Of a DNA stretch of 64,000 nucleotides, positions 27,100 through 35,075 are shown one piece after another (position 1 is the stretch's first letter; each line of letters starts with the position of its first letter). The notes beneath the pieces are model-generated. The model worked only from the letters and a program-made list of their open reading frames with translations, did no database searches and was not told the origin of the DNA. The stretch lies in the NCBI GenBank assembly GCA_020638495.1, contig JACKIN010000001.1:372001-436000 (forward strand), written 5' to 3'. The translations under genes and the position numbers were made by a program. The DNA comes from Geminicoccaceae bacterium (GTDB taxonomy: Bacteria; Pseudomonadota; Alphaproteobacteria; Geminicoccales; Geminicoccaceae).

Positions 27100-28730
27100 C
27101 CATCGACACCGATGATGGCGTGTTCGCCGAGGACGCCGCGGCACTGCATGCCCTGGTGCCGTCGACACCCGCCAAGCACATTGCCGTCTTCATCTACGCC
27201 CTGACCGGTGGCGGTGCCCAACGCCGCACCGTGACCCTGGCCAACGGCTTCGCCGAATGCGGCCACGATGTCGATCTCGTCGTCGTGCACGCCCGGGGCG
27301 TCATCCACCACGAGCTGGCGCCGCGCGTGCGGCTGGTCGATCTCGGCGACGGCTACGGCCGGCTGCATGCCGCGGCCTGCCGCCGTGGCGCGCCACGCGG
27401 CCTGCAGACCGCTCTCGCCGTTCCGGCACTCGCTCGCTACCTTCGGCGCCGCCGGCCGGACGTGCTGCTGTCCGCCGCCAGCCACGTCAATCTCGTCGCC
27501 GTGGCGGCGGCACGGCTGTCGCGCAGGCCCATCCCGCTCGTCCTTCGCGCCAGCAACCATCCGTCGGGCAATCTCGCCCACCATCCGCCGGTCCAGCGCC
27601 TCGTCCGCGCCTGGCTCAAATGGCTGGCCCGCCGCTTCTATCCCCGCGCCGATGCCATCATCGCCGTTTCGAGCGGTGTGGCTCGTGAGCTCGGCCGCCT
27701 CACGGCGCTGCCGCCGGAACGCATCACGGTCATCGACAACCCGGTGCTCACCGCCCGACTGCGCCGGCGCATGGCCGAGCCGCTCGAGCATCCCTGGCTG
27801 GCACCCGGCAGCCCACCCGTCATTCTCGCCGCCGGCCGCTTCACGCTGCAGAAGGGTTTTCCGACGCTGCTCGAGGCCTTTCGTCGGATCGCGCGTGATT
27901 GCGACGCCCGCCTGGTCATCCTCGGCGACGGCCCCGGTCGCGAGACCCTCGCCGCGCGGGCAAAGGCACTCGGCCTCGGCGAGCGGGTGCTCATGCCGGG
28001 CTATGTCGACAACCCGCTCGCCTGGATGTGCCGTGCGCGCCTCTTCGTCCTCTCCTCGCTCTGGGAGGGCCTGCCGGGCGTGCTCGTCGAGGCCCTGGCC
28101 TGCGGCCTGCCGGTGGTGAGCACCGCCTGCCCGAGCGGCCCGGCGGAGATCCTCGAGGACGGTGCTCATGGCACCCTCGTGCCCGTCGGCGACGCCGAAG
28201 CCATGGGTCGCGCCATCCTGGCGGCGCTCGCGGCCCGGCCGGAGCCCGAGCGGCTGCGCGCGCGGGCCGAGCATTTCGCCCTCGCCCCGTCGATCAAGGC
28301 CTATCTCGACGTGCTCGAGGCGGTGATCCGTCGCCGCGCGCCCGAGCGGCTCGCCTGGTCGCCGCCCTGGCCGCTCACCGTGCGGCTCGACTGGACCTCG
28401 CCCGAAGGTCTGTCCCGTGCGCTCGGCCGCGTCTGCCGCGCGCCCGGCGATCTCTTTCGCGCCTGGCCGGGCAATGCCGACCACCGCCAGCGCATGGCCC
28501 GCATGATGCAGGCATTCGCGATCGATCCCGACCGGGCGGCCGACACGCGTTGGCAGGAGCTCGTCGCTGCCGATGCGCGCTGCGCCGGCTGCGTGCGGAT
28601 CGCGCGCTGCGCCGCCTGGCTGGCACGACCCGGGCCGGCCGCCGAGGCCGCGAGCTTCTGTCCCAATGCCGGGCTCTTCGGCACGCTCGCCGACGAGGCG
28701 GTGAGAGAGCGGGCCGCGGCCAGCGCATGA
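27096..28730 (+). CDS. GT4 glycosyltransferase fused to a DUF6455-like Cys domain
   Basis: 544 residues, about 140 longer than its paralogues. Residues 27-405 are the GT-B part, with ALTGGGAQRRTVTLANGF, GRFTLQKGFPTLLEAF, LGDGPGRETL and E-x7-E in EGLPGVLVEAL. After a linker, residues about 465-530 look like DUF6455: MARMMQAFAIDPDR, then CAGC (Cys496, Cys499), Cys505 and FCPNA (Cys522). The four cysteines could bind a metal; family function is unknown. ATGA overlap with the second glycosyltransferase. Confidence 0.85.
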   Translation: MTIDTDDGVFAEDAAALHALVPSTPAKHIAVFIYALTGGGAQRRTVTLANGFAECGHDVDLVVVHARGVIHHELAPRVRLVDLGDGYGRLHAAACRRGAPRGLQTALAVPALARYLRRRRPDVLLSAASHVNLVAVAAARLSRRPIPLVLRASNHPSGNLAHHPPVQRLVRAWLKWLARRFYPRADAIIAVSSGVARELGRLTALPPERITVIDNPVLTARLRRRMAEPLEHPWLAPGSPPVILAAGRFTLQKGFPTLLEAFRRIARDCDARLVILGDGPGRETLAARAKALGLGERVLMPGYVDNPLAWMCRARLFVLSSLWEGLPGVLVEALACGLPVVSTACPSGPAEILEDGAHGTLVPVGDAEAMGRAILAALAARPEPERLRARAEHFALAPSIKAYLDVLEAVIRRRAPERLAWSPPWPLTVRLDWTSPEGLSRALGRVCRAPGDLFRAWPGNADHRQRMARMMQAFAIDPDRAADTRWQELVAADARCAGCVRIARCAAWLARPGPAAEAASFCPNAGLFGTLADEAVRERAAASA

Positions 28731-28784
28731 TCGAGGGCATGGCCCGGAGTTCCGGCGCGAGCACCCTGCCGCGCGGGCAGGCTC

Positions 28785-29282
28785 CTAGCGCCGGAGCTCG
28801 AGCAGGGCCAGGCCGAGGGCGAGGGCCAGCATGGCCGCCACGACATCGCGGCGGCTGACCCCGCCAGTCCTGGCCATGGCCCGTTCGCGGGCCGCCGCAT
28901 CGACCAGCGATCGCTCGAGCCGGCGGCCGAGGGCGGTGAAGCGGCCCAGATAGAGACGATTGGCGAACGTGCCCTGGACCAACATCGCGGCGAGCTGAAG
29001 ACCGCAGAGCAACCAGGGCGACCAGCCGTGGCGCCAGAGCTCGAGCCAGAGCAGGAGCCAGAGCACGCTCGCCAGGGCGACCAGGCGCAGTCGCCGATAG
29101 GCGAACCAGAAGGGGCCATAGAGCGCGGCGTGGCGGTTCCAGCTCGTCTGCCGCCCGCGCCACGCCATTTGTCGCCAGGTCTCGTCGTAATAGCTGGCAT
29201 GCGGCCCGACGAAAGTCCTGGCTGCGTCGAAGGCGAAGTCGGCTTGTGGTGCCACGACATCGATCGTCTGATTGCTGTGCAT
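28785..29282 (-). CDS. DUF2628-like membrane protein
   Basis: 165 residues, function unknown. After the ATG at 29282 (GGAG 8 nt upstream) a cytoplasmic part contains YYDETWRQMAWRG and RHAALYGPFWFAYRRL, the aromatic pattern of DUF2628 proteins. Two hydrophobic helices follow (about 75-95 and 100-118). A third near the C-terminus is VVAAMLALALGLALLELRR. An ATG at 29303 is an alternative start. It faces the glycosyltransferase operon and may not belong to it. Confidence 0.65.
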   Translation of the reverse strand: MHSNQTIDVVAPQADFAFDAARTFVGPHASYYDETWRQMAWRGRQTSWNRHAALYGPFWFAYRRLRLVALASVLWLLLWLELWRHGWSPWLLCGLQLAAMLVQGTFANRLYLGRFTALGRRLERSLVDAAARERAMARTGGVSRRDVVAAMLALALGLALLELRR

Positions 29283-29429
29283 CGGGCCGGCTCCACGCCA
29301 CATGGCTTCGAGGGGCGACAGGGGGTCGAGTGTTGAATAGTGGTGAGCCCCCGCCCGGGTCAAAAGCTGAATGACCGGTTAACCAGAGAAGCCCCGGGGC
29401 CGCGTACGACGGTGCTGCCCCGCCTTTAA

Positions 29430-29453
29430 CCTCCCGGCAAGGTTGCCGGGAGG
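29430..29453. repeat. Perfect 11-bp inverted repeat with 2-nt centre
   Basis: CCTCCCGGCAA-GG-TTGCCGGGAGG between the DUF2628 gene and hsp20. No U tract follows on either strand, so it is less likely a terminator than an operator or RNA hairpin. It ends 30 nt before the sigma-32 -35 box. Confidence 0.6.
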
Positions 29454-29482
29454 ATTCGCACGTCGGACGCTTGCCGGCACCT

Positions 29483-29510
29483 CTTGAACCGCCCTCGCGA
29501 CTGCCCATCT
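29483..29510 (+). promoter_or_regulatory. Sigma-32 (RpoH) promoter of hsp20
   Basis: CTTGAA (29483-29488, perfect -35) is 14 nt from GCCCATCT (29503-29510), which matches CCCCATnT at all but one position. Transcription would start near 29517 and give a leader of about 94 nt. Confidence 0.8.
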
Positions 29511-29516
29511 CTTGGG

Positions 29517-29610
29517 AGCCGAAGGTCGCACCGCGAGTTCGGCAAGTATCGGCCAAGGCGTGTCCGCATGGAGCGCCGAGCCTGTCAGTATCGCTCAACT
29601 GGAGGATACC
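29517..29610 (+). promoter_or_regulatory. ROSE-type RNA thermometer in the hsp20 leader
   Basis: The last hairpin pairs 29588-29592 (GUAUC) and 29594-29596 (CUC) with 29602-29604 (GAG) and 29605-29609 (GAUAC). G29593 is bulged and the loop is AACUG. The Shine-Dalgarno AGGA (29603-29606) is thus paired with UCGCU, the conserved UYGCU of ROSE elements with its bulged G. A second hairpin CCGAA/UUCGG occupies 29519-29542. At low temperature translation would be blocked, and heat would melt the helix. Confidence 0.8.
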
Positions 29611-30072
29611 GTGAGCACTGTCCGTTTCGATCCCTTCTTTCGCACCGTCCGTGACCTCGACCGCATGACCGACGAGCTGCTCGGCAGCCGCGGCGGCTTC
29701 GCGCCGGAATACGACATCGAGGACCAGGGCGAGGACCGTTTCGCCATTGCGCTGGCCCTGCCCGGCTACGATCTCGACGAGCTCGAGATCACCGCCAAGG
29801 ACCGCCAGCTCGTGGTCAAGGGCGAGCCCAAGGCCGGCAACCGCGCCAACTACATCCGTCGCGGCATCGCGCGGGCCTCGTTCCAGCGCAGCTTCACGCT
29901 CGGCGAGCATATCGAGATCGCGGGTGCGTCGCTCGACAAGGGCATCCTGCGCGTCGAGCTCGAGCGGCGCGTGCCCGAGGCGATGAAGCCGCGGACCATC
30001 GCGATCGCCGCCCCGGCCGCTGGCCAGCCGGCGCCACAGCCGGAGGCCGCGGCGGTCGAGCAGGCTGCCTGA
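29611..30072 (+). CDS. Hsp20/alpha-crystallin small heat-shock protein (IbpA type)
   Basis: ATP-independent holdase, 153 residues. The N-terminus MSTVRFDPFFRTVRDLDRM is of the IbpA class. The alpha-crystallin domain spans about residues 35-120 (YDIEDQGEDRFAIALALPGYD to LRVELERRVPE would be its ends), with the GILRVEL motif. The C-terminal tail is Ala/Pro/Glu-rich. The GTG at 29611, with GGAGG six nt upstream, matches family starts. It has a sigma-32 promoter and a ROSE element, so both transcription and translation respond to heat. Confidence 0.96.
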   Translation: MSTVRFDPFFRTVRDLDRMTDELLGSRGGFAPEYDIEDQGEDRFAIALALPGYDLDELEITAKDRQLVVKGEPKAGNRANYIRRGIARASFQRSFTLGEHIEIAGASLDKGILRVELERRVPEAMKPRTIAIAAPAAGQPAPQPEAAAVEQAA

Positions 30073-30105
30073 GGCACCACCGATCGACGTTGACGAGCAT
30101 CCGAA

Positions 30106-30133
30106 AGCCTGGCGGGTCGCGGCCCGCCAGGCT
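30106..30133 (+). terminator. Hairpin between hsp20 and the DnaJ-type gene
   Basis: Perfect 11-bp stem (30106-30116 with 30123-30133), 6-nt loop, 34 nt after the hsp20 stop. No clear U run follows (AGCTTCC), so it may stabilise or only partly end the hsp20 transcript. Confidence 0.45.
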
Positions 30134-30195
30134 AGCTTCCTGCCCGGGCAGCGGACGGGCCGGATGCCGGACGAATTTCCCCTGGAAAGGGCTGG

Positions 30196-31104
30196 ATGAG
30201 CGACGAGCTCTATACGACACTCGGGGTCGGCAAGACGGCGTCGGACGACGAGATTCGCAAGGCCTATCGGCGTCTGGTCAAGACCTGTCATCCCGACACC
30301 AACCCGAACGACAAGCGGGCGGAAGAGCGCTTCAAGGCGCTCGGCCGTGCCTATGCGATCCTGGGTGATCCGGACAAGCGCAAGCGCTACGACCGCGGCC
30401 TGATCGACGCGGACGGCAACGAGCGCGGGCCGCAGGGCTTCGGCGGCGGCTTCGGCGGCTTCGATCCGGGACGCGCCGGCGCGCGTCGGACCTACCACCG
30501 CAGTGCCGGCCACCGCAGTGCCGGTCCCAACGCCGAGTTCGGCGGCTTTGCCGGCTTCGACGACGTGCTGAGCGATCTCTTCGGCGGCAGGACCGGCCGG
30601 CGTGCCAATGCCCGGGCACGCGGCGAGGATCTGAAGCTCACCGTCAGCGTCGATTTCCTGGAAGCCGTCAAGGGTGGCAAGCGCCGGGTCGGGCTGCCCG
30701 ACGGACGGCACCTCGACGTGACCATCCCCGCCGGCATCGAGAACGGCCGGGTGCTGCGTCTCAAGGGCCAGGGCATGGCCGGTGGCGACGCCCTGATCGA
30801 GGTCCAGGTGCGGCCGCACGAAGGCTTTCGCCGGGACGGGCTCGATATCCATCTCGACCACAGCATACCGCTCGACCTCGCGATCGCCGGTGGCCGGGTG
30901 ACGGTGCCGACCATCGACGGCCCGGTGGCCGTGACGGTCCCTCCCTGGACCAGCTCCGGCCGCACGCTCCGGCTGAAGGGGCGCGGCATCGGCCAGGGCG
31001 GACGCCAGGGCGATCAGCTCGTGCGGCTCGAGATCCTCCTGCCGGACCGAGCGGACGAGACGCTGCAGCGCTGGGCCCGGGACCGGGTCAAGGCGACTGC
31101 CTGA
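30196..31104 (+). CDS. DnaJ C-terminal domain protein (CbpA-like co-chaperone)
   Basis: 302 residues. J domain at 3-70 with the HPD motif in KTCHPDTNP, which stimulates DnaK ATPase. A Gly/Phe-rich linker (GFGGGFGGF) contains a small repeat RSAGHRSAG. Two C-terminal substrate-binding domains follow without the zinc-finger, as in CbpA (LKLTVSVDFLEAVKGGKRRV, then DIHLDHSIPLDLAIAGGRV). It follows hsp20 by 123 nt and probably works with it in protein rescue. Confidence 0.92.
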   Translation: MSDELYTTLGVGKTASDDEIRKAYRRLVKTCHPDTNPNDKRAEERFKALGRAYAILGDPDKRKRYDRGLIDADGNERGPQGFGGGFGGFDPGRAGARRTYHRSAGHRSAGPNAEFGGFAGFDDVLSDLFGGRTGRRANARARGEDLKLTVSVDFLEAVKGGKRRVGLPDGRHLDVTIPAGIENGRVLRLKGQGMAGGDALIEVQVRPHEGFRRDGLDIHLDHSIPLDLAIAGGRVTVPTIDGPVAVTVPPWTSSGRTLRLKGRGIGQGGRQGDQLVRLEILLPDRADETLQRWARDRVKATA

Positions 31105-31297
31105 ACCAGGGTCTGGGCCCGATCACACCCCGAGCACGTGGACGGTGACGCGGGCGACAGTCTCGCGGAGCATCCGGGCGAGCATCGCCACGCGACGGGA
31201 GCCCGTGAGGCGCCCATCCCCGCCAGGGCTCCTTGCAGGCCTCCTTGCCGTGGCCGATTCCGACGGTCCGGCTCCCTATTTCAGCCGAGCTCGGACC

Positions 31298-32290
31298 CTA
31301 GGCGCCGCCAATGAGGATGCCCGCGGCCAGCACCAGCGCCCCGCCCAGCACGACCTGGAAGGTCGCCCGGGCGAAGGGCGTCTCCATGTAGCGGTTCTGG
31401 ATCCAGACGATGGCCCAGAGCTCGATGAAGACGACGATGAGGGCGATGACAGTGGCCGTCCAGAACTCGGGGATGAGATAGGGCAGGGCGTGGCCGAGGC
31501 CGCCGAGCGTGGTCATGATGCCGGATGCCAGGCCGCGCTTGATGGGCGAGCCGCGGCCCGAGAGCTTCCCGTCGTCGTGGGCGGCCTCGGTGAAGCCCAT
31601 CGAGATGCCGGCGCCGATCGACGCGGAAAGCCCGACGAGGAATGTCGTCCAGGTGCTCTGGGTGGCGAAGGCGGTGGCGAAGATCGGCGCCAGGGTCGAG
31701 ACCGAGCCGTCCATCAGCCCGGCGAGGCCCGGCTGCACCCAGGTCAGGATGAACTGGCGCCGGGCGGCGCTGTCCTCCTCGCCGCGCGTGTCGTCGTCGA
31801 GATGGCGCGCCTCCAGATCACCTGCCTTGCGAACATGGCCGGCCTCCGCGGCGGCGAGATCGCCGAGCAGCTTGCGTGTCTCGGCGTCGGCCGTGCGGCC
31901 GGCGGCGGCGACGTAGAAGGCGTGCGCCTGGCGCTCCATGGCCTGGGCCTCCTCGCGGATCCGCTCGAGGCCCAGGTTCTCCACCAGCCAGACAGGCTTT
32001 CTGCTGTAGAAATCGGCCACGTGCTCGCGGCGGATCGGCAGGATCAGCTCGCCGAAGCGCTTGCGGTAGAGCTCGATCAGGCGATGGCGGTGGCGGTTCT
32101 CCTCCTCTGCCATGCCGATGAAGACGGCGGCCGAGGCCGGGTAGGCGTCCTGCAGCTTCTGCGCATAGAGGGCGTAGATGCGCCCGTCCTCCTCCTCGGC
32201 GGAAATCGCCAGGGCCAGGATCTCCTGCTCACTTAGCTGGTCGAAGCGACGCTTGCCGCCGAAGCGGGGCAGGGGGAAGAGGCTGATCAT
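31298..32290 (-). CDS. mbfA: MbfA: ferritin-like/rubrerythrin domain fused to VIT1-type transporter
   Basis: Membrane-bound ferritin A, 330 residues; it exports iron in Bradyrhizobium and Agrobacterium. The N-terminal ferritin-like four-helix domain (residues about 15-155) carries the di-iron ligands in ISAEEEDGRIYALY, GMAEEENRHRHRL and AAAEAGHVR. The C-terminal VIT domain has about five transmembrane helices, from LTWVQPGLAGLMDGSVSTL. The ATG at 32290 starts MISLFPLPRFGGKRRFD. An Irr-like box (32303-32324) lies just upstream, as expected of this iron-regulated family. Confidence 0.92.
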   Translation of the reverse strand: MISLFPLPRFGGKRRFDQLSEQEILALAISAEEEDGRIYALYAQKLQDAYPASAAVFIGMAEEENRHRHRLIELYRKRFGELILPIRREHVADFYSRKPVWLVENLGLERIREEAQAMERQAHAFYVAAAGRTADAETRKLLGDLAAAEAGHVRKAGDLEARHLDDDTRGEEDSAARRQFILTWVQPGLAGLMDGSVSTLAPIFATAFATQSTWTTFLVGLSASIGAGISMGFTEAAHDDGKLSGRGSPIKRGLASGIMTTLGGLGHALPYLIPEFWTATVIALIVVFIELWAIVWIQNRYMETPFARATFQVVLGGALVLAAGILIGGA

Positions 32291-32302
32291 CGAGGCTCCG
32301 GG

Positions 32303-32324
32303 TTTAGATCGATTCAAATCTAGA
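32303..32324 (-). promoter_or_regulatory. Iron control element (Irr box) candidate for mbfA
   Basis: Inverted repeat TTTAGAT-N8-ATCTAGA (32303-32309 and 32318-32324), with one mismatch between arms. It resembles the ICE consensus TTTAGAA-N-TTCTAAA bound by Irr. It ends 13 nt upstream of the mbfA ATG, where bound Irr would block transcription at low iron. Confidence 0.55.
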
Positions 32325-32365
32325 CGATCGGTCCGGGGCGGCAAGCCGCCTGATGCGGCGCCCGC

Positions 32366-33595
32366 TCACTTTCGCTCGCGACCGCGCGGATCGAGCTTGA
32401 AGATGCCGGGTGAGGTGCGGATCAGCCCGACGAAACCCTCGCGGCCGGTGGTGGGGAGTCGTGGCCGGCGGCTGATCCGGTAGACGGTGAAGAGCAGGAA
32501 GAAGCCGTGCACGCCCGAGGTGTACCAGAAGAGCGCCTGGGGCCCGAGGAGGGCCACGGCACCGGCGCCGAGGAGCGGCCCGACCATGGCGCCGATGCCG
32601 TAGACGAAGAAGAGCCCGGCCGCCACCTCGACGAACTCGTCGGGCTGCGCCAGGTCGTTGGCGTGCGCCACCGAGAGCGAGTAGATCGGAATGGCGAAGC
32701 CGCCGAAGAGAAAGCCGGTGAGAATGATCGCCGTGGGTGAGAGCCCGGTCGCGACCGACATGGCGAAGCTGGTGGCGATGGCACCTGTGGTCGTGGCGAG
32801 CAGCACCGTGCGCCGGCTGAGCCGATCCGAGAGGGCGCCGATCGGGAACTGCATCACCGCCCCGCCGGCGATGAAGGCGCTCATCAGCCAGGCGATCTCG
32901 GCGATCGTCAGACCCTGGTCGAGCAGCGCCACCGGGGCCACCGTGCGGAACGTGCTGTTGACCAGGCCGACGGAGAAGACGCCGATGGTGCCGAGCGGCG
33001 AGACGGCGATCAGCCGGCCGAGGCGGAGCCTGGGCGTCTGCAGGGGTGCCGGCAGGGTCGATCGGGTCATCGCCAGCGGCACGAGGCAGCAGCAGAAGAG
33101 GATGGCGACGAGCGAGAAGAGCTCGAAGCCGCGCGGGTCGGCGAGGGTGAGGACGAGCTGGCCGAGCGTGACGCAGGCGAGGTCGACGAGCCGGTAGAGG
33201 CTCAGCACGCGGCCGCGGTCGCTGTTGGGCGTGCGCTCGTTGAGCCAGCTCTCCAGCACCAGCGTCAGGCCGGCGAAGCAGAAGCCGCCGAGCGTGCGCA
33301 GCAGGAGCCAGAGCCAGGGCTCGGCCAGCATCGCGTGCAGCAGGGCCGCCACGGCATACATCGCGCCGGCCGCGGCGAAGGTGCGGATATGCCCGGCCCG
33401 GATGATCAGCCTGGGCGCGTAGAGCGAGCCGGCGACGAAGCCGGCATAGAAGACCGACCCCAGAAGCCCGATCATCGTCGGCGAGAAGGCCTCGAGATTG
33501 GCGCGGACGGCGATCAGCGTGCCGAAGAGCCCGTTGCCGCCGAGCAGGAGACCGGCCGAGACGAAGAGGGCGGTGAAGGAGGCGAGGCGAACCAT
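32366..33595 (-). CDS. MFS transporter (YcaD/YfkF-like)
   Basis: Major facilitator with 409 residues and twelve predicted helices. It starts MVRLASFTALFVSAGLLL at 33595, four bases after the stop of the neighbouring MFS gene, so the two are one operon. The features LESWLNERTPNSDRGRVLSLY and PIGALSDRLSRR (loop 8-9) fit the YcaD-like branch of MFS. Substrate unknown. Confidence 0.85.
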   Translation of the reverse strand: MVRLASFTALFVSAGLLLGGNGLFGTLIAVRANLEAFSPTMIGLLGSVFYAGFVAGSLYAPRLIIRAGHIRTFAAAGAMYAVAALLHAMLAEPWLWLLLRTLGGFCFAGLTLVLESWLNERTPNSDRGRVLSLYRLVDLACVTLGQLVLTLADPRGFELFSLVAILFCCCLVPLAMTRSTLPAPLQTPRLRLGRLIAVSPLGTIGVFSVGLVNSTFRTVAPVALLDQGLTIAEIAWLMSAFIAGGAVMQFPIGALSDRLSRRTVLLATTTGAIATSFAMSVATGLSPTAIILTGFLFGGFAIPIYSLSVAHANDLAQPDEFVEVAAGLFFVYGIGAMVGPLLGAGAVALLGPQALFWYTSGVHGFFLLFTVYRISRRPRLPTTGREGFVGLIRTSPGIFKLDPRGRERK

Positions 33596-33599
33596 GGCT

Positions 33600-34874
33600 T
33601 CAGCCCTGCGGCGCGGGCTCGCGCACGGTGAGGAGGAGGAGCAGGCCGCCCGCCAGCAGCAGGAGCACGACAACCGCCATGCCGGCCCGCTGGGTGGCGA
33701 AGAGCGTGGTGGCGGCACCGAAGAGGAAGGGGCCGAGGAAGGCCGTGAGCTTGCCCGAGAGGGCGTAGAGGCCGAACATCTCGTTGCGCTGGCCCGCGGG
33801 CGAGAGCCGCGCCATCAGCGTGCGGCTGGCCGACTGGGCGGGGCCGACGAAGATTCCGACCATGACGCCGACCGTCCAGAAGGTCGCCTTGTCCGGGGCG
33901 AGGAGCGCTGCCGTACCGAAGACAACGAGCCCGGCAAGCGCCAGCAGGATGGTCCGCTTGGAGCCCAGCCGATCGTCGAGGAAGCCGAAGGCGAAGGAGC
34001 CGATGCCGGCCGTGACGTTGAGGGCGATGGCGAAGAGGATGATCTCGTCCGTCGCCATGCCGAACGTGCCGGCGGCGTAGATGCCGCCGAAGGCGAAGAG
34101 CGTGTTCAGCCCGTCATTGTAGATCAGCCGGGCGACGAGAAAGCGCGTCACCTGGCTGCCCTGGCGAAGCGCCCGCAGCGTCTCCAGCAGCCGGCCGAGG
34201 CCGGCCCGCACACTGGCGCCGAAGCCGATGCCGCGTGTCGGCGTGTCCGGCGTGAACAGGAAGAGCGGCAGGGCGAAGACGACGAGCCAGAGGCCGATCA
34301 GCGGGCCGACGATGCGGACAGGCTCGGCCGTCGCCGCATCGAGGCCGAAGGGCGGCGGGTCCGGCTGGATGAAGAGGACGAGCACGAGGCCGAGGGCGGC
34401 GATGCCGGCGAGATAGCCGAGGCCCCAGCCCCAGCCGGACCAGCGACCGAGCTGTGTAGGGTCGGCGAGGTCGGCGAGCATGGCGTTGTAGAAGGCCTGG
34501 CCGAGCTCGAGCACGGTGTTGGCGATCACCATGAGAACGAGCGCCAGGAGAACGAAGCCGGGCTCGGGCCGGACCAGCCAGAGCAGGCCGATGGCGACGG
34601 CGGCGACGCCGGTGCAGAGGGCGAGCCAGGGCTTGCGCCGGCCGCCCGCGTCGGCGACGGCCCCGAGCACCGGGCTCAGGCACGCGATCAGCAGGGCCGA
34701 GATCGACATGGCGAGGCCCCACTGGGCGGTGCCGTCGATCGGGTTCGCCGCCACGCCCTGCGTGAAGTAGGCGGCGAAGACGAAGGTGAGGATCACCGCG
34801 AAATAGGGCGAGCTCGCCCAGTCGTAGACCGCCCAGGCCAGGAGCTGTCGCGGGCTCGTCCGTGCCCGGCTCAA
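33600..34874 (-). CDS. MFS transporter, UMF1/Atg22-like
   Basis: 424 residues, about twelve helices. N-terminal AWAVYDWASSPYFAVILTFVF is the signature of the UMF1 (Atg22-like) family, with ADAGGRRKPWL in loop 2-3 and DDRLGSKRTIL in loop 8-9. It starts with TTG at 34874. Bacterial members are uncharacterised; the yeast relative exports amino acids from the vacuole. First gene of a two-gene MFS operon. Confidence 0.85.
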   Translation of the reverse strand: MSRARTSPRQLLAWAVYDWASSPYFAVILTFVFAAYFTQGVAANPIDGTAQWGLAMSISALLIACLSPVLGAVADAGGRRKPWLALCTGVAAVAIGLLWLVRPEPGFVLLALVLMVIANTVLELGQAFYNAMLADLADPTQLGRWSGWGWGLGYLAGIAALGLVLVLFIQPDPPPFGLDAATAEPVRIVGPLIGLWLVVFALPLFLFTPDTPTRGIGFGASVRAGLGRLLETLRALRQGSQVTRFLVARLIYNDGLNTLFAFGGIYAAGTFGMATDEIILFAIALNVTAGIGSFAFGFLDDRLGSKRTILLALAGLVVFGTAALLAPDKATFWTVGVMVGIFVGPAQSASRTLMARLSPAGQRNEMFGLYALSGKLTAFLGPFLFGAATTLFATQRAGMAVVVLLLLAGGLLLLLTVREPAPQG

Positions 34875-35075
34875 GGTCCGGGCATCGCTGGCGGATCGGC
34901 GAAAAGCAACGCGGCTCCCTGGCGGTCGTCCGGCTCCGCGCCCTTGTGGCGCAGCATCGTTATGCGGGCAAGAGGCGCATCAAGGAGTGCCGCCGGCGCG
35001 GCACGGCAGCTCTCGACGAGCATGACGTCAGGTGCAATAACGCGGCATCGCAAACAAGCAACAGGGAGGCTGGTC

